Positions 1 through 8,134 of a stretch of 17,070 nucleotides of DNA are shown piece after piece (position 1 is the first letter of the stretch; each line of letters opens with the position of its first letter). A program made the translations under genes and the position numbers. The notes below the pieces were generated by a model. It saw only the letters and a program-made list of their open reading frames with translations, was not told the DNA's origin and did no database searches. The stretch is from NCBI GenBank assembly GCA_018065375.1, contig JAGHTJ010000190.1, positions 1-17,070 of the forward strand, given 5' to 3'. Source of the stretch: Candidatus Equinaster intestinalis (GTDB lineage: Bacteria > Bacillota_A > Clostridia > Oscillospirales > Acutalibacteraceae).

Positions 1-1
1 A

Positions 2-7
2 TATAAT
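2..7 (+). promoter_or_regulatory. Likely -10 element of the T-box operon promoter
   Basis: A perfect TATAAT lies about 27 bases before the first helix of the T-box leader, the usual distance for a leader promoter. The matching -35 element would be upstream of the window, so only half of the promoter can be judged. The surrounding sequence is AT-rich, so a chance match is possible. Confidence 0.5.
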
Positions 8-30
8 ATATATTGCTTAAAAATTTTATC

Positions 31-294
31 AAAGGCTATGACAAAGACGGTCCGCAATGAAACTCACAGAGAACCGATGGTTGGTGCGAATCGGAAGCGA
101 AATTGCTATGACCCATCACTTTCGAGCCGGAATCCGAACCATTATTCGAAATGGTGTAGGCGTTCCCGTGAATGCTGCGTAAATGCATAGGAATTGTTGG
201 ATTCCAAGAGTGGCAACGCAAGTTGCAATTTGAGTGGTACCACGAGTGATTACACCCGTCTCAAAGCAAGCCTTTGAGATGGGTGCGTTTTTTT
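31..294 (+). promoter_or_regulatory. T-box riboswitch leader, isoleucine (ATC) specifier
   Basis: This leader RNA senses uncharged tRNA and lets transcription continue into the operon. Stem I can be folded: GGCT 34-37 with AGCC 125-128, AAAG 43-46 with CTTT 119-122, GGTC 49-52 with GACC 110-113, GCAAT 54-58 with ATTGC 102-106, and an apical hairpin CCGAT 74-78 with ATCGG 90-94 whose loop carries GGTG. The internal loop between the AAAG/CTTT and GGTC/GACC helices has the 3' strand C-ATC-A, so the specifier is ATC at 115-117 (isoleucine, tRNA-Ile GAU). The T-box core is TGGTACC at 235-241; its TGGT can pair with the ACCA end of a tRNA with discriminator A, as in tRNA-Ile. The antiterminator is TTTGAG 229-234 with CTCAAA 260-265, plus ACGAGTG 242-248 with CACCCGT 253-259. 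It uses the same bases as the terminator, so the two exclude each other. Hairpins at 138-157 and 213-226 probably represent the stem II/III region. The call as T-box is near certain; the specifier is strongly supported. Confidence 0.95.
253..294 (+). terminator. T-box regulatory terminator
   Basis: The 14-base arm CACCCGTCTCAAAG (253-266) pairs with 272-285 across a five-base loop, with one G-T wobble, and is followed by seven T residues (288-294). Its 5' arm is the 3' side of the antiterminator, so tRNA binding would prevent its formation. It ends 15 bases before the first start codon. Confidence 0.93.
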
Positions 295-309
295 GATTGG
301 AGGATATTT

Positions 310-2577
310 ATGACCAACGTATCAACCGAAAGATTAAAGGAGGTTGCTCTCCGTATTCGTGAAATGCGTGAAATTATCGGTCTTACCGTAGCTGAAATGT
401 CGGAAAAGACCGAGGTTACCATTGACGAATATCTGCAATACGAAGCGGGCAGAGTTGATTTCCCCTTCTCTTTCATACACAAATGCTCCATCGTTTTCGG
501 TATAGGCATAAGCGATATTCTTGAAGGTAAAAGCGCACATCTTTCCTCCTACACCGTAACAAGAAAGGGTCAGGGTCAGGAAACCGCAAAGGAAAACGGT
601 ATCGAAATTCAAAACCTCGCCCCGATGTTTGCAAAAAAGATTGCCGAGCCCTATTGGGTGCATTATGAATACAGCGCCGATTTACAGAACAAGCCCATTC
701 ATTTGGCAAAGCATTCCGGTCAGGAATTCGACCTTGTTATGAGCGGAAGACTCAAGGTTCAGATTGGCGACAATATAGAATACTTAAGCGAGGGCGACAG
801 TATTTATTACAACAGCTCCACCCCTCACGGTATGATTGCCGTAGACGGAAGCGACTGTTATTTCGTAGCCGTGGTACTTCCCGGTGACAATACCTCCGAG
901 CCGGTGCTCCGCGATACACTTATTCCCACCCGCGCACCGGGCAAAAGTCTTGCAAGCGATAATTTCGTTACCGTGAGCGAGGACGAAAACGGTGCCCCCG
1001 TTTCGATAGATTTTAAAAACGAAGATAAATTCAACTTTGCTTTCGATATAGTTGATGCAATAGCCAAGCGCGAGCCCGATAAGCTTGCAATGGTACACAT
1101 AGCCGCAGATAAAACCGAGCGCAAATTCACCTTTAAGGATATGAAGCGCGCTTCAAATCAATGCGCAAACTACTTTAAATCCCTCGGCATCAAAAAGGGC
1201 GACCGAGTAATGCTCGTTCTCAAGCGCCATTATCAGTTCTGGTTCGCAATCCTCGGTCTGCACAAGCTCGGCGCGATAGTAATTCCGGCAACCTGCCAAT
1301 TACAATCTCACGATTTCGAATACCGCTTTAATGCCGCGGGAGTAAATACAATTCTCTGCACGGCGGACGGCGATGTTGCCAACCAGGTGGATAAGACGGT
1401 TGCATCCTGCCCCACCGTTAAAAACAAGATAATAGTGGGCGGCAGTAAGGAAGGCTGGCACGATTTTGATGAAGAATACAGCCTCTTTAACGCCCATTTC
1501 TACAGAAGCGAGGCTACCCCCTGCGGAGACGACCCGATGCTTATGTTCTTCACCTCGGGAACTACGGGTTATCCGAAAATTGCAGTTCATTCCTACAAAT
1601 ATCCGCTCGGCCATTACCTCACGGCAAAATATTGGCACGGTGTAGATGAAAACGGTCTTCATTTCACCATTTCCGATACCGGCTGGGGCAAGGCGCTATG
1701 GGGCAAGCTTTACGGTCAGTGGCTCTGCGAGGGCGCGGTTTTCACCTATGATTTTGACCGCTTCTCCGCCGCAGATATTCTGCCGATGTTTAAAGAGTAC
1801 AACATTACAACATTTTGCGCTCCTCCCACAATGCTTCGTATGATGATAAGAGAAGATATTTCAAAATACGATTTATCCTCTGTAAAGCATATGACAACTG
1901 CGGGCGAGGCACTCAACCCCGAGGTTTACCGCCTATTTGAAAAGGCTACCGGGCTTCAGATTATGGAGGGCTTCGGTCAAACCGAGCTCACCCTTGCCAT
2001 CGCCAATATGCGCGGCAATCCGCACAAGCTCGGCTCGATGGGTAAACCCTCTCCCCTTTATGACATTGATTTGGTTGACGACAGCGGAAACCCCGTGCCG
2101 GACGGTGAAACGGGTGAAATTGTCGTCCGTACCGACAAAAAGGTTCCCTGCGGACTTTTCTGCGGATATTACAACGATAAAGAAAAAACCGATGAGGTTT
2201 GGCATGACGGTATGTATCACACCGGCGATACCGCCTGGCGTGATGAGGACGGTTTTTATTGGTATGTAGGCCGCGTGGACGATGTTATTAAGTCCTCGGG
2301 CTACCGCATAGGACCCTTCGAAATAGAAAGTGTTATTATGGAGCTACCCTATGTTCTCGAATGCGGTGTTTCTGCCGCTCCCGATGAGGTAAGAGGTCAG
2401 GTAGTAAAGGCAAGCATAGTTTTGGTAAAGGACACAGAGCCTACCGAAGAGCTTAAAAAAGAAATTCAGGATTATGTTAAAAAGAACACCGCTCCTTACA
2501 AATATCCGAGAATCGTGGAATTTAAGGAAAGCTTGCCCAAAACAGTAAACGGCAAGATTCAGCGTAATCTTCTTTAA
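310..2577 (+). CDS. HTH-cupin-acyl-CoA synthetase fusion protein (first copy)
   Basis: AMP-forming acyl-CoA synthetase predicted to activate a short or branched carboxylic acid to its CoA thioester. The 755-residue protein has three parts: an XRE-type helix-turn-helix at about 7-72, a cupin at about 115-181 (GQEFDLVMSG, then TPHGM), and an adenylate-forming domain from about 241 to the end. The last carries FFTSGTTGYPK (413-423), GEALNPE, EGFGQTE, YHTGDTAWRDEDG, the hinge YVGRVDDVIKSSGYR and the C-terminal lysine in KTVNGKIQR, so it looks catalytically complete. It resembles the medium-chain (ACSM/Macs) branch; from memory, an archaeal member prefers 2-methylbutyrate, the isoleucine-derived acid. 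The start is ATG 310, because GGAGG lies at 299-303; a TTG at 274 is inside the terminator. XRE-cupin pairs normally form stand-alone regulators, so the fusion is unusual. Whether it binds DNA or uses the domains as an allosteric module is unknown. Confidence 0.9.
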   Translation: MTNVSTERLKEVALRIREMREIIGLTVAEMSEKTEVTIDEYLQYEAGRVDFPFSFIHKCSIVFGIGISDILEGKSAHLSSYTVTRKGQGQETAKENGIEIQNLAPMFAKKIAEPYWVHYEYSADLQNKPIHLAKHSGQEFDLVMSGRLKVQIGDNIEYLSEGDSIYYNSSTPHGMIAVDGSDCYFVAVVLPGDNTSEPVLRDTLIPTRAPGKSLASDNFVTVSEDENGAPVSIDFKNEDKFNFAFDIVDAIAKREPDKLAMVHIAADKTERKFTFKDMKRASNQCANYFKSLGIKKGDRVMLVLKRHYQFWFAILGLHKLGAIVIPATCQLQSHDFEYRFNAAGVNTILCTADGDVANQVDKTVASCPTVKNKIIVGGSKEGWHDFDEEYSLFNAHFYRSEATPCGDDPMLMFFTSGTTGYPKIAVHSYKYPLGHYLTAKYWHGVDENGLHFTISDTGWGKALWGKLYGQWLCEGAVFTYDFDRFSAADILPMFKEYNITTFCAPPTMLRMMIREDISKYDLSSVKHMTTAGEALNPEVYRLFEKATGLQIMEGFGQTELTLAIANMRGNPHKLGSMGKPSPLYDIDLVDDSGNPVPDGETGEIVVRTDKKVPCGLFCGYYNDKEKTDEVWHDGMYHTGDTAWRDEDGFYWYVGRVDDVIKSSGYRIGPFEIESVIMELPYVLECGVSAAPDEVRGQVVKASIVLVKDTEPTEELKKEIQDYVKKNTAPYKYPRIVEFKESLPKTVNGKIQRNLL

Positions 2578-2599
2578 AAAAGAGAAAGGAAGAAATTAA

Positions 2600-4888
2600 A
2601 TGAGCCAGATAACCGGTTTGGATTACCGTATTAAAGAAATGGCACAGCGTATTCGTGAGTTGCGCGAAATAACCCGCTTCACTCCCGAAGAAATGGCGAT
2701 GAAAACCGATGTTACGGTTGAGCAGTATCTCGCCTGCGAAAAGGGCGAAAGTGATTTGAACTTCGCATTCATTTACAGATGCGCTCTGGCTTTCGGTGTA
2801 GACGTTACCGATATTATCGAGGGTATAAGCCCTACACTTAAATCTTATGTTTTAACCCGTGCAGGTGCAGGTCAGAAAATCGACCAGGCGCACGGTATGA
2901 TGTATTACAACCTTGCGGCGTCATTTCAAAACCGTATTGCCGAACCGCTTTACGTTTGCAGTGAGTACAACGAGGAAGCGCAGGGCAAGGATATTGAGCT
3001 TACCACACACGCCGGCCAGGAATGCGATATAGTTATTTCCGGCCACCTAAAGGTTCAGGTTGGTATGCACACCGAGGTTTTAGGACCCGGAGACAGCATT
3101 TATTACGACAGCGGCACTCCCCACGGTATGATTGCGGTTGAGGGTAAAAACTGTCTTTTCTACGCCATTGTTCTCAATCCAACGGGCGAGCCCATTCCCG
3201 AGCTTTCAGCCCCCAAAACCGTTGCCGCAAAGGCGGTTGGCGTTAAGGACACCAAGCAGAGAATTTATCACAAGTTTATTGATGTTACCGAAAACGAAAA
3301 CGGTACTCCCACATCAATCACCTTTAAAAATACAGAGAATTTCAACTTCGCATTCGACCTTGTAGATGCTCTTGCAAAAAAAGAGCCGCAAAAGCTTGCG
3401 ATGCTACATATTTCCAAGGACAAAACCGAGCGCAGATTCACCTTTAAGGATATGCAGAAGGCTTCGAGCCAATGTGCAAACTATTTTAAATCCCTCGGTA
3501 TCAAAAAGGGCGACAGAGTAATGCTCGTTCTCAAGCGCCACTATCAGTTCTGGTTTGCGATGCTCGGTCTTAACAAGCTCGGCGCCATTGCAATACCCGC
3601 CGTTAATCAGCTGCTTGAGCACGATTTCGAATACCGCTTCAATGCCGCGGAAATTGAAACCATTATCTGCACGGCAGACGGCATAACGGCTGACGAGGTT
3701 GACAAGGCGGCGGCAAAATGCCCCGTTCTCAAAAACAAGCTCATTGTAGGCGGCAGTAAAGAGGGCTGGCGTTCATTTGATGATGAATACACCCTTTACA
3801 GCTCACATTATGCGAGGAGCGAGGACGCTCCGGGCGGAGACGACCTTATGCTTATGTTCTTCACCTCGGGCACCTCGGGTTATCCGAAAATTGCCGCTCA
3901 CAACTACAAATACGCTCTCGGCCATTTCCACACGGCGAAATATTGGCACTGTGTTGACCCGGACGGATTGCATTTCACAATTTCTGATACCGGCTGGGCA
4001 AAGGCAATGTGGGGCAAGCTTTACGGTCAATGGCTCTGCGAAGCGCCCACATTTGTTTACGATTTTGACAGGTTTGATGCCGCAGATATTCTGCCGATGT
4101 TTGCAAAATATCGCATAACTACCTTCTGCGCACCGCCCACCATGCTTCGTATGATGATAAAGCAGGATTTATCGGGCTACGATTTATCCTCGATAAAACA
4201 CATGACCACCGCCGGCGAGGCACTCAACCCCGAGGTTTACCGTCAGTTTGAAAAGGCTACGGGACTTCAAATTCTCGAGGGCTTCGGTCAATCCGAAAGC
4301 ACTATGATTATAGGCAACCTTATCGGCGCACCCCACAAAATCGGTTCTATGGGCAAGCCGGCACCGATTTACGATGTTGACATTATTGATGAAAACGGAA
4401 AGAGTGTTACTACGGGTGAGGTTGGCGAAATCGTTGTAAGAATAGATAAGACCCGCCCCTGCGGTCTTGCAGTTGAATACTACGGCGACAAGGAAAAAAC
4501 CGATGCCACCTGGTATGGCGGCTTCTATCACACCGGCGATACCGCCTGGAGAGATGAGGACGGCTACTACTGGTATGTAGGCCGCGTAGATGATGTTATT
4601 AAGTCCTCGGGCTACCGCATAGGACCCTTTGAAATAGAAAGCGTTATTATGGAGCTGCCCTATGTTCTCGAATGCGGTGTTTCAGCCGCTCCCGATGAGG
4701 TAAGAGGTCAGGTAGTAAAGGCAAGCATAGTTTTAGTAAACGGCACCGAGCCTACCGAAGAACTCAAAAAAGAAATCCAGGATTACGTTAAACGTCATAC
4801 CGCACCCTACAAATATCCGAGAATTGTGGAATTCAGAGACAGTCTTCCGAAAACCACAAGCGGAAAAATTCAGCGCAACAAGCTTTAA
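2600..4888 (+). CDS. HTH-cupin-acyl-CoA synthetase fusion protein (second copy)
   Basis: A 762-residue paralogue of the preceding gene with the same order: helix-turn-helix at about 13-74, cupin ending near the TPHGM motif, then a full adenylate-forming domain (FFTSGTSGYPK, GEALNPE, EGFGQSE, YHTGDTAWRDEDG, terminal KTTSGKIQR). It starts 22 bases after the first copy ends, with AAAGGAAG in front. The N-terminal third has diverged clearly, while a stretch of the C-terminal domain is identical in protein sequence to the first copy. This points to a tandem duplication with later sequence exchange. The two probably differ in acyl substrate or in the ligand read by the cupin, for example 2-methylbutyrate, isobutyrate or isovalerate. 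That is inference: the substrate cannot be read from the sequence. Confidence 0.9.
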   Translation: MSQITGLDYRIKEMAQRIRELREITRFTPEEMAMKTDVTVEQYLACEKGESDLNFAFIYRCALAFGVDVTDIIEGISPTLKSYVLTRAGAGQKIDQAHGMMYYNLAASFQNRIAEPLYVCSEYNEEAQGKDIELTTHAGQECDIVISGHLKVQVGMHTEVLGPGDSIYYDSGTPHGMIAVEGKNCLFYAIVLNPTGEPIPELSAPKTVAAKAVGVKDTKQRIYHKFIDVTENENGTPTSITFKNTENFNFAFDLVDALAKKEPQKLAMLHISKDKTERRFTFKDMQKASSQCANYFKSLGIKKGDRVMLVLKRHYQFWFAMLGLNKLGAIAIPAVNQLLEHDFEYRFNAAEIETIICTADGITADEVDKAAAKCPVLKNKLIVGGSKEGWRSFDDEYTLYSSHYARSEDAPGGDDLMLMFFTSGTSGYPKIAAHNYKYALGHFHTAKYWHCVDPDGLHFTISDTGWAKAMWGKLYGQWLCEAPTFVYDFDRFDAADILPMFAKYRITTFCAPPTMLRMMIKQDLSGYDLSSIKHMTTAGEALNPEVYRQFEKATGLQILEGFGQSESTMIIGNLIGAPHKIGSMGKPAPIYDVDIIDENGKSVTTGEVGEIVVRIDKTRPCGLAVEYYGDKEKTDATWYGGFYHTGDTAWRDEDGYYWYVGRVDDVIKSSGYRIGPFEIESVIMELPYVLECGVSAAPDEVRGQVVKASIVLVNGTEPTEELKKEIQDYVKRHTAPYKYPRIVEFRDSLPKTTSGKIQRNKL

Positions 4889-4899
4889 GGTGAAAAAAT

Positions 4900-5559
4900 A
4901 TGCAGTATAAACGCTTAACTCTGCTATGCGGCCATTACGGAAGCGGCAAAACAAATGTTGCGGTAAATATGGCGCTTGACCTTAAAAAGCAGAGAGAAAA
5001 GGTCACACTTGCCGACCTCGATATAGTAAACCCCTATTTCCGAGCTAAAGACAGCAGTGATATTTTAAAGAAAAACGGTATTGAGCTTATTTGTTCACCC
5101 TTTGCAAACAGTAATGTGGATTTCCCCGCTCTGCCGCAGGAGCTGTACGCCATCACCGATGACCGCTCAAGAAGCGCCGTGCTCGATATTGGCGGAGACG
5201 AAAGAGGAGCCCTCGCGCTCGGCAGAATTGCTCCCGCAATAAACGAGGAAAACGATTACGAAATGTATATGGTGGTAAACTTTTACCGTCCGCTTACCAG
5301 AGATGCAAAATCGGTAAAAGAGGTTTTGGACGAAATCGAATTCGCCTGCAAGATTAAGTTCACCGGAATTATAAACAATTCAAATTTAGGACCCGAAACA
5401 ACACCTGAAACGGTTTTAAAATCCCTTGATTTTGCAAAGAGTGTTTCGGAAATTTCGGGGCTCGATACCGTGCTTACAACGGTGGAAAGCTCGCTATACA
5501 ATAAATTAGAGGGAAAAATTCCTGATTTATTCCCCATAAATTTAAAACAAATCCCATAA
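4900..5559 (+). CDS. P-loop ATPase of the MinD/CobQ-like class, function unknown
   Basis: A 219-residue soluble protein with Walker A GHYGSGKT (11-18), a switch-like segment DLDIVNPYF (39-47) and a Walker B-like DIGGDE (96-101). This is the layout of SIMIBI-class ATPases (MinD, ParA, NifH, CobB/CobQ and metal-cluster carriers). There are no membrane segments and no CxxC cluster-binding pair. AAGGTGA precedes the start, 11 bases after the synthetase stop. It sits between the acyl-CoA synthetases and the ferredoxin subunit of the oxidoreductase, so a role in assembling or regulating that enzyme is plausible but unproven. Its exact family is not recognised. Confidence 0.85.
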   Translation: MQYKRLTLLCGHYGSGKTNVAVNMALDLKKQREKVTLADLDIVNPYFRAKDSSDILKKNGIELICSPFANSNVDFPALPQELYAITDDRSRSAVLDIGGDERGALALGRIAPAINEENDYEMYMVVNFYRPLTRDAKSVKEVLDEIEFACKIKFTGIINNSNLGPETTPETVLKSLDFAKSVSEISGLDTVLTTVESSLYNKLEGKIPDLFPINLKQIP

Positions 5560-5576
5560 GGAAAGGAACGGTTTTT

Positions 5577-5786
5577 ATGGTTAAAATTACATTTAAAACA
5601 GATACCTGCAAGGGTTGCGGATTATGTGTTGATGCCTGCCCGAAGAAAATTTTAAGAATTTCTCCCGACCGCATCAATAAAAAAGGTCACCACCCGGCAG
5701 AAATCACAGACGAAGCGGCTTGTGTAGGCTGTGCTTCGTGTGCTACTATGTGTCCCGATTGTGTCATAAAGATTGAAAAGGAGTGA
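5577..5786 (+). CDS. 2-oxoacid:ferredoxin oxidoreductase delta subunit (2x[4Fe-4S] ferredoxin)
   Basis: A 69-residue ferredoxin-type protein with two complete cluster motifs, CKGCGLCVDACP and CVGCASCATMCP, giving eight cysteines for two [4Fe-4S] clusters. In the four-subunit oxidoreductases this delta subunit carries electrons between the thiamine-diphosphate site and external ferredoxin. It lies 17 bases after the ATPase gene, with AAGGAAAGGA upstream, and is followed at once by the alpha, beta and gamma genes, the usual order. Subunit lettering differs between organisms, so no symbol is given. Confidence 0.93.
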   Translation: MVKITFKTDTCKGCGLCVDACPKKILRISPDRINKKGHHPAEITDEAACVGCASCATMCPDCVIKIEKE

Positions 5787-5790
5787 TATT

Positions 5791-6852
5791 ATGGCAGACA
5801 AAGTTTTAATGAAAGGTAACGAGGCTATCGCAGAGGCCGCTATTATAGCGGGTTGCCGCCATTATTTCGGCTATCCTATCACGCCTCAAACCGAAATTGC
5901 CGCTTATATGGCAAAAAGAATGCCCAAAATCGGCGGTACTTTTTTACAGGCTGAAAGTGAAATTGCCGCTATCAATATGGTTTACGGTGCATCAGCCGCA
6001 GGTATGAGGGTTATGACCTCATCTTCGAGCCCCGGAATTTCTCTTAAGGGCGAGGGTATTTCATATCTTGCAGGTTCGGACCTTCCCGCAGTTATAGTAA
6101 ACGCTCAACGCGGCGGCCCGGGTCTCGGCGGCATTCAGCCGAGCCAATCAGACTATTTCCAGGCTACACGCGGCGGCGGTCATGGTGACTATCATCTTAT
6201 CGTTCTCACCCCCGCTTCGGTTCAGGAAATGGCAGAGCTCACCATTAAGGGCTTCGACCTTGCCGATAAATACCGTATGCCGGTTATGATTCTGGCAGAC
6301 GGTACAATAGGTCAGATGATGGAACCCGTTTCCTTTGATTTTGAGGTTAATAAGGCTCCCGAGAAGCCGTGGGCTACCACCGGTACAAAAATGGAAAGAG
6401 AGCACAACATTGTAAACTCTCTCTACCTCCAGCCTGCCGACCTTGAAAAAACCAACCTTGAAAGATATAAAAAATACGATGAAATAATCAAAAACGAGCC
6501 TATGTGCGAGGAATATATGACCGAGGACGCCGATATTATTCTCGCCGCATTCGGTATTGCCGCAAGAGTTTCTAAAAACGCCATTAAAAAGGCCCGTAAG
6601 CAGGGCATAAAGGTAGGTCTTATCCGTCCTATTACGGTTTGGCCCTTCCCGGTAGAAGCCTTCAATAAAGCCGCCGACAAATGCAAAGCAATAGTTTCGG
6701 TTGAGCTTTCGATGGGTCAGATGATTGAGGACGTTAAGCTTGCGGTAGAGGGCAAAGTTCCGGTAACGCTCTGTAACAGAGTTGGCGGTATGATACCCGA
6801 GCCCGAAGAGGTTCTCGAAGAAATTCTCAAAATAGCAAAGGAGGTACTCTGA
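5791..6852 (+). CDS. vorB: 2-oxoacid:ferredoxin oxidoreductase alpha subunit (VorB type)
   Basis: Alpha subunit of an oxidoreductase that interconverts a 2-oxoacid + CoA with acyl-CoA + CO2 using ferredoxin. The 353-residue protein carries the family motif YPITPQTE (28-35), an [15 protein letters not shown] segment and [13 protein letters not shown]. Length and sequence best match subunits annotated as 3-methyl-2-oxobutanoate (branched-chain) dehydrogenase VorB. 2-Oxoglutarate-type KorA is the main alternative, since the two share architecture. The neighbouring leucine dehydrogenase and isoleucine T-box favour branched-chain substrates. The start is ATG 5791 with AAGGAGTGAT in front; an in-frame TTG at 5773 lies inside the preceding gene and is rejected. 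Confidence 0.9.
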   Translation: MADKVLMKGNEAIAEAAIIAGCRHYFGYPITPQTEIAAYMAKRMPKIGGTFLQAESEIAAINMVYGASAAGMRVMTSSSSPGISLKGEGISYLAGSDLPAVIVNAQRGGPGLGGIQPSQSDYFQATRGGGHGDYHLIVLTPASVQEMAELTIKGFDLADKYRMPVMILADGTIGQMMEPVSFDFEVNKAPEKPWATTGTKMEREHNIVNSLYLQPADLEKTNLERYKKYDEIIKNEPMCEEYMTEDADIILAAFGIAARVSKNAIKKARKQGIKVGLIRPITVWPFPVEAFNKAADKCKAIVSVELSMGQMIEDVKLAVEGKVPVTLCNRVGGMIPEPEEVLEEILKIAKEVL

Positions 6853-6853
6853 T

Positions 6854-7609
6854 ATGGTAGTATTTGATAAACCGCACGCACTCCTTGATGTGCCGCTTCA
6901 TTATTGCCCGGGATGTACCCACGGTATAATTCACAGATTGGTTGCCGAGGTTATTGACGAGCTCGGTATCGAAGGTAAAACAATAGGTGTAGCCCCTGTA
7001 GGCTGTGCTGTTATGGCATACGATTATTTCGCCTGCGATATGATTGAAGCCGCTCACGGCAGAGCACCCGCAGTTGCTACCGGTGTTAAACGTTCCAACC
7101 CCGATAATGTGGTATTCACCTATCAGGGTGACGGCGATTTGGCTTCTATCGGTACTGCCGAAATAGTTCACGCCGCCGCAAGAAACGAAAACATTACCGT
7201 AATTTTCATTAACAATGCAATATACGGTATGACCGGTGGTCAGATGGCGCCTACCTCCCTCGTAGGTCAGGTAACGCAGACCTCCCCCTACGGCAGAGAC
7301 CCCAAGCTTTGCGGCTACCCCGTAAAAATTTCGGAAATGCTCGCCGAGCTCGAGGGCGCAGAATACATAGAGCGTGTTGCCGTAAACTCGGTAGTTAATG
7401 TTAAAAAAGCTAAAAAAGCCATCAAAAAGGCTTTCGAAAATCAGATAAACGGCAAGGGCTTTTCACTTGTTGAAGTTATTTCCGCTTGTCCTACAAACTG
7501 GGGTATGACCCCCTCAAAGGCGCTTAAGTGGATAGACGATGCAATGATTCCCTACTATCCCCTCGGCGTTTACAAGGACCGTTCAAAGGAGGAAGCAAAA
7601 AATGACTAA
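6854..7609 (+). CDS. 2-oxoacid:ferredoxin oxidoreductase beta subunit (thiamine diphosphate binding)
   Basis: A 251-residue catalytic subunit with the thiamine-diphosphate and magnesium motif GDGDLASIG (92-100) through NN (120-121), followed by [14 protein letters not shown]. The N-terminal HYCPGCTHG (16-24) is typical of the branched-chain and 2-oxoglutarate subtypes; pyruvate enzymes usually have more cysteines here. The start codon comes one base after the alpha stop and is preceded by AAAGGAGG, suggesting tight translational coupling. Confidence 0.92.
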   Translation: MVVFDKPHALLDVPLHYCPGCTHGIIHRLVAEVIDELGIEGKTIGVAPVGCAVMAYDYFACDMIEAAHGRAPAVATGVKRSNPDNVVFTYQGDGDLASIGTAEIVHAAARNENITVIFINNAIYGMTGGQMAPTSLVGQVTQTSPYGRDPKLCGYPVKISEMLAELEGAEYIERVAVNSVVNVKKAKKAIKKAFENQINGKGFSLVEVISACPTNWGMTPSKALKWIDDAMIPYYPLGVYKDRSKEEAKND

Positions 7610-8132
7610 ACAGTATTTATTTGCAGGCTTCGGCGGACAGGGTATCCTCTTTGCAGGCAAACTGCTCGCCTACAAGGGACTTATGGACGACCTTAATGTA
7701 AGCTGGTTGCCCTCCTATGGCCCCGAAATGCGCGGCGGTACTGCAAGCTGCGGTGTTGTTATCAGCACCAACCCCATCGCCACACCAATAGTTCTTCACC
7801 CTGACGTACTTATCGCAATGAACCTCCCCTCTCTTGACCGTTACGAAAAGGAAGTTCAGTCCGGCGGTACAATATATCTTGATTCTTCCCTTATTGAAAG
7901 AAAGGTTGAAAGAACCGATGTTACCGTTCATTATATTCCCGCTACAATGCTTGCCGCACAGAACGGGTTGGACGGTTTGGCGAATATGATTATTATGGGA
8001 AATATTCTCAAAAACGAAGGCACCCTTTCGGCTGAATCAACCGACAAGGCGCTCGGAAAGTGCATATCCGCACGTCATGCCGATATGCTTAAATTCAACC
8101 GTGATGCTTTAACGCTCGGAAGTGAACTGTAA
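7602..8132 (+). CDS. 2-oxoacid:ferredoxin oxidoreductase gamma subunit
   Basis: A 176-residue gamma subunit with the family start [14 protein letters not shown] (7-20) and the motif [12 protein letters not shown] (39-50). Length is normal. It overlaps the end of the beta gene by eight bases, with GGAGG at 7588-7592. With the three genes before it, this completes a standard delta-alpha-beta-gamma enzyme with no missing subunit. Confidence 0.93.
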   Translation: MTKQYLFAGFGGQGILFAGKLLAYKGLMDDLNVSWLPSYGPEMRGGTASCGVVISTNPIATPIVLHPDVLIAMNLPSLDRYEKEVQSGGTIYLDSSLIERKVERTDVTVHYIPATMLAAQNGLDGLANMIIMGNILKNEGTLSAESTDKALGKCISARHADMLKFNRDALTLGSEL

Positions 8133-8134
8133 TT

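Noticed and set aside
108..110. ATG as an alternative (methionine) specifier codon
   Set aside because: It falls at and just above the GGTC/GACC helix instead of the position directly above the AAAG/CTTT helix, where ATC followed by A fits the family geometry.
36..221. Minus-strand open frame of 61 codons in the leader
   Set aside because: It is antisense to stem I of the T-box, and the pairing pattern fully explains the sequence.
274..309. Upstream TTG start for the first synthetase
   Set aside because: It lies inside the terminator hairpin, and GGAGG at 299-303 points to ATG 310.
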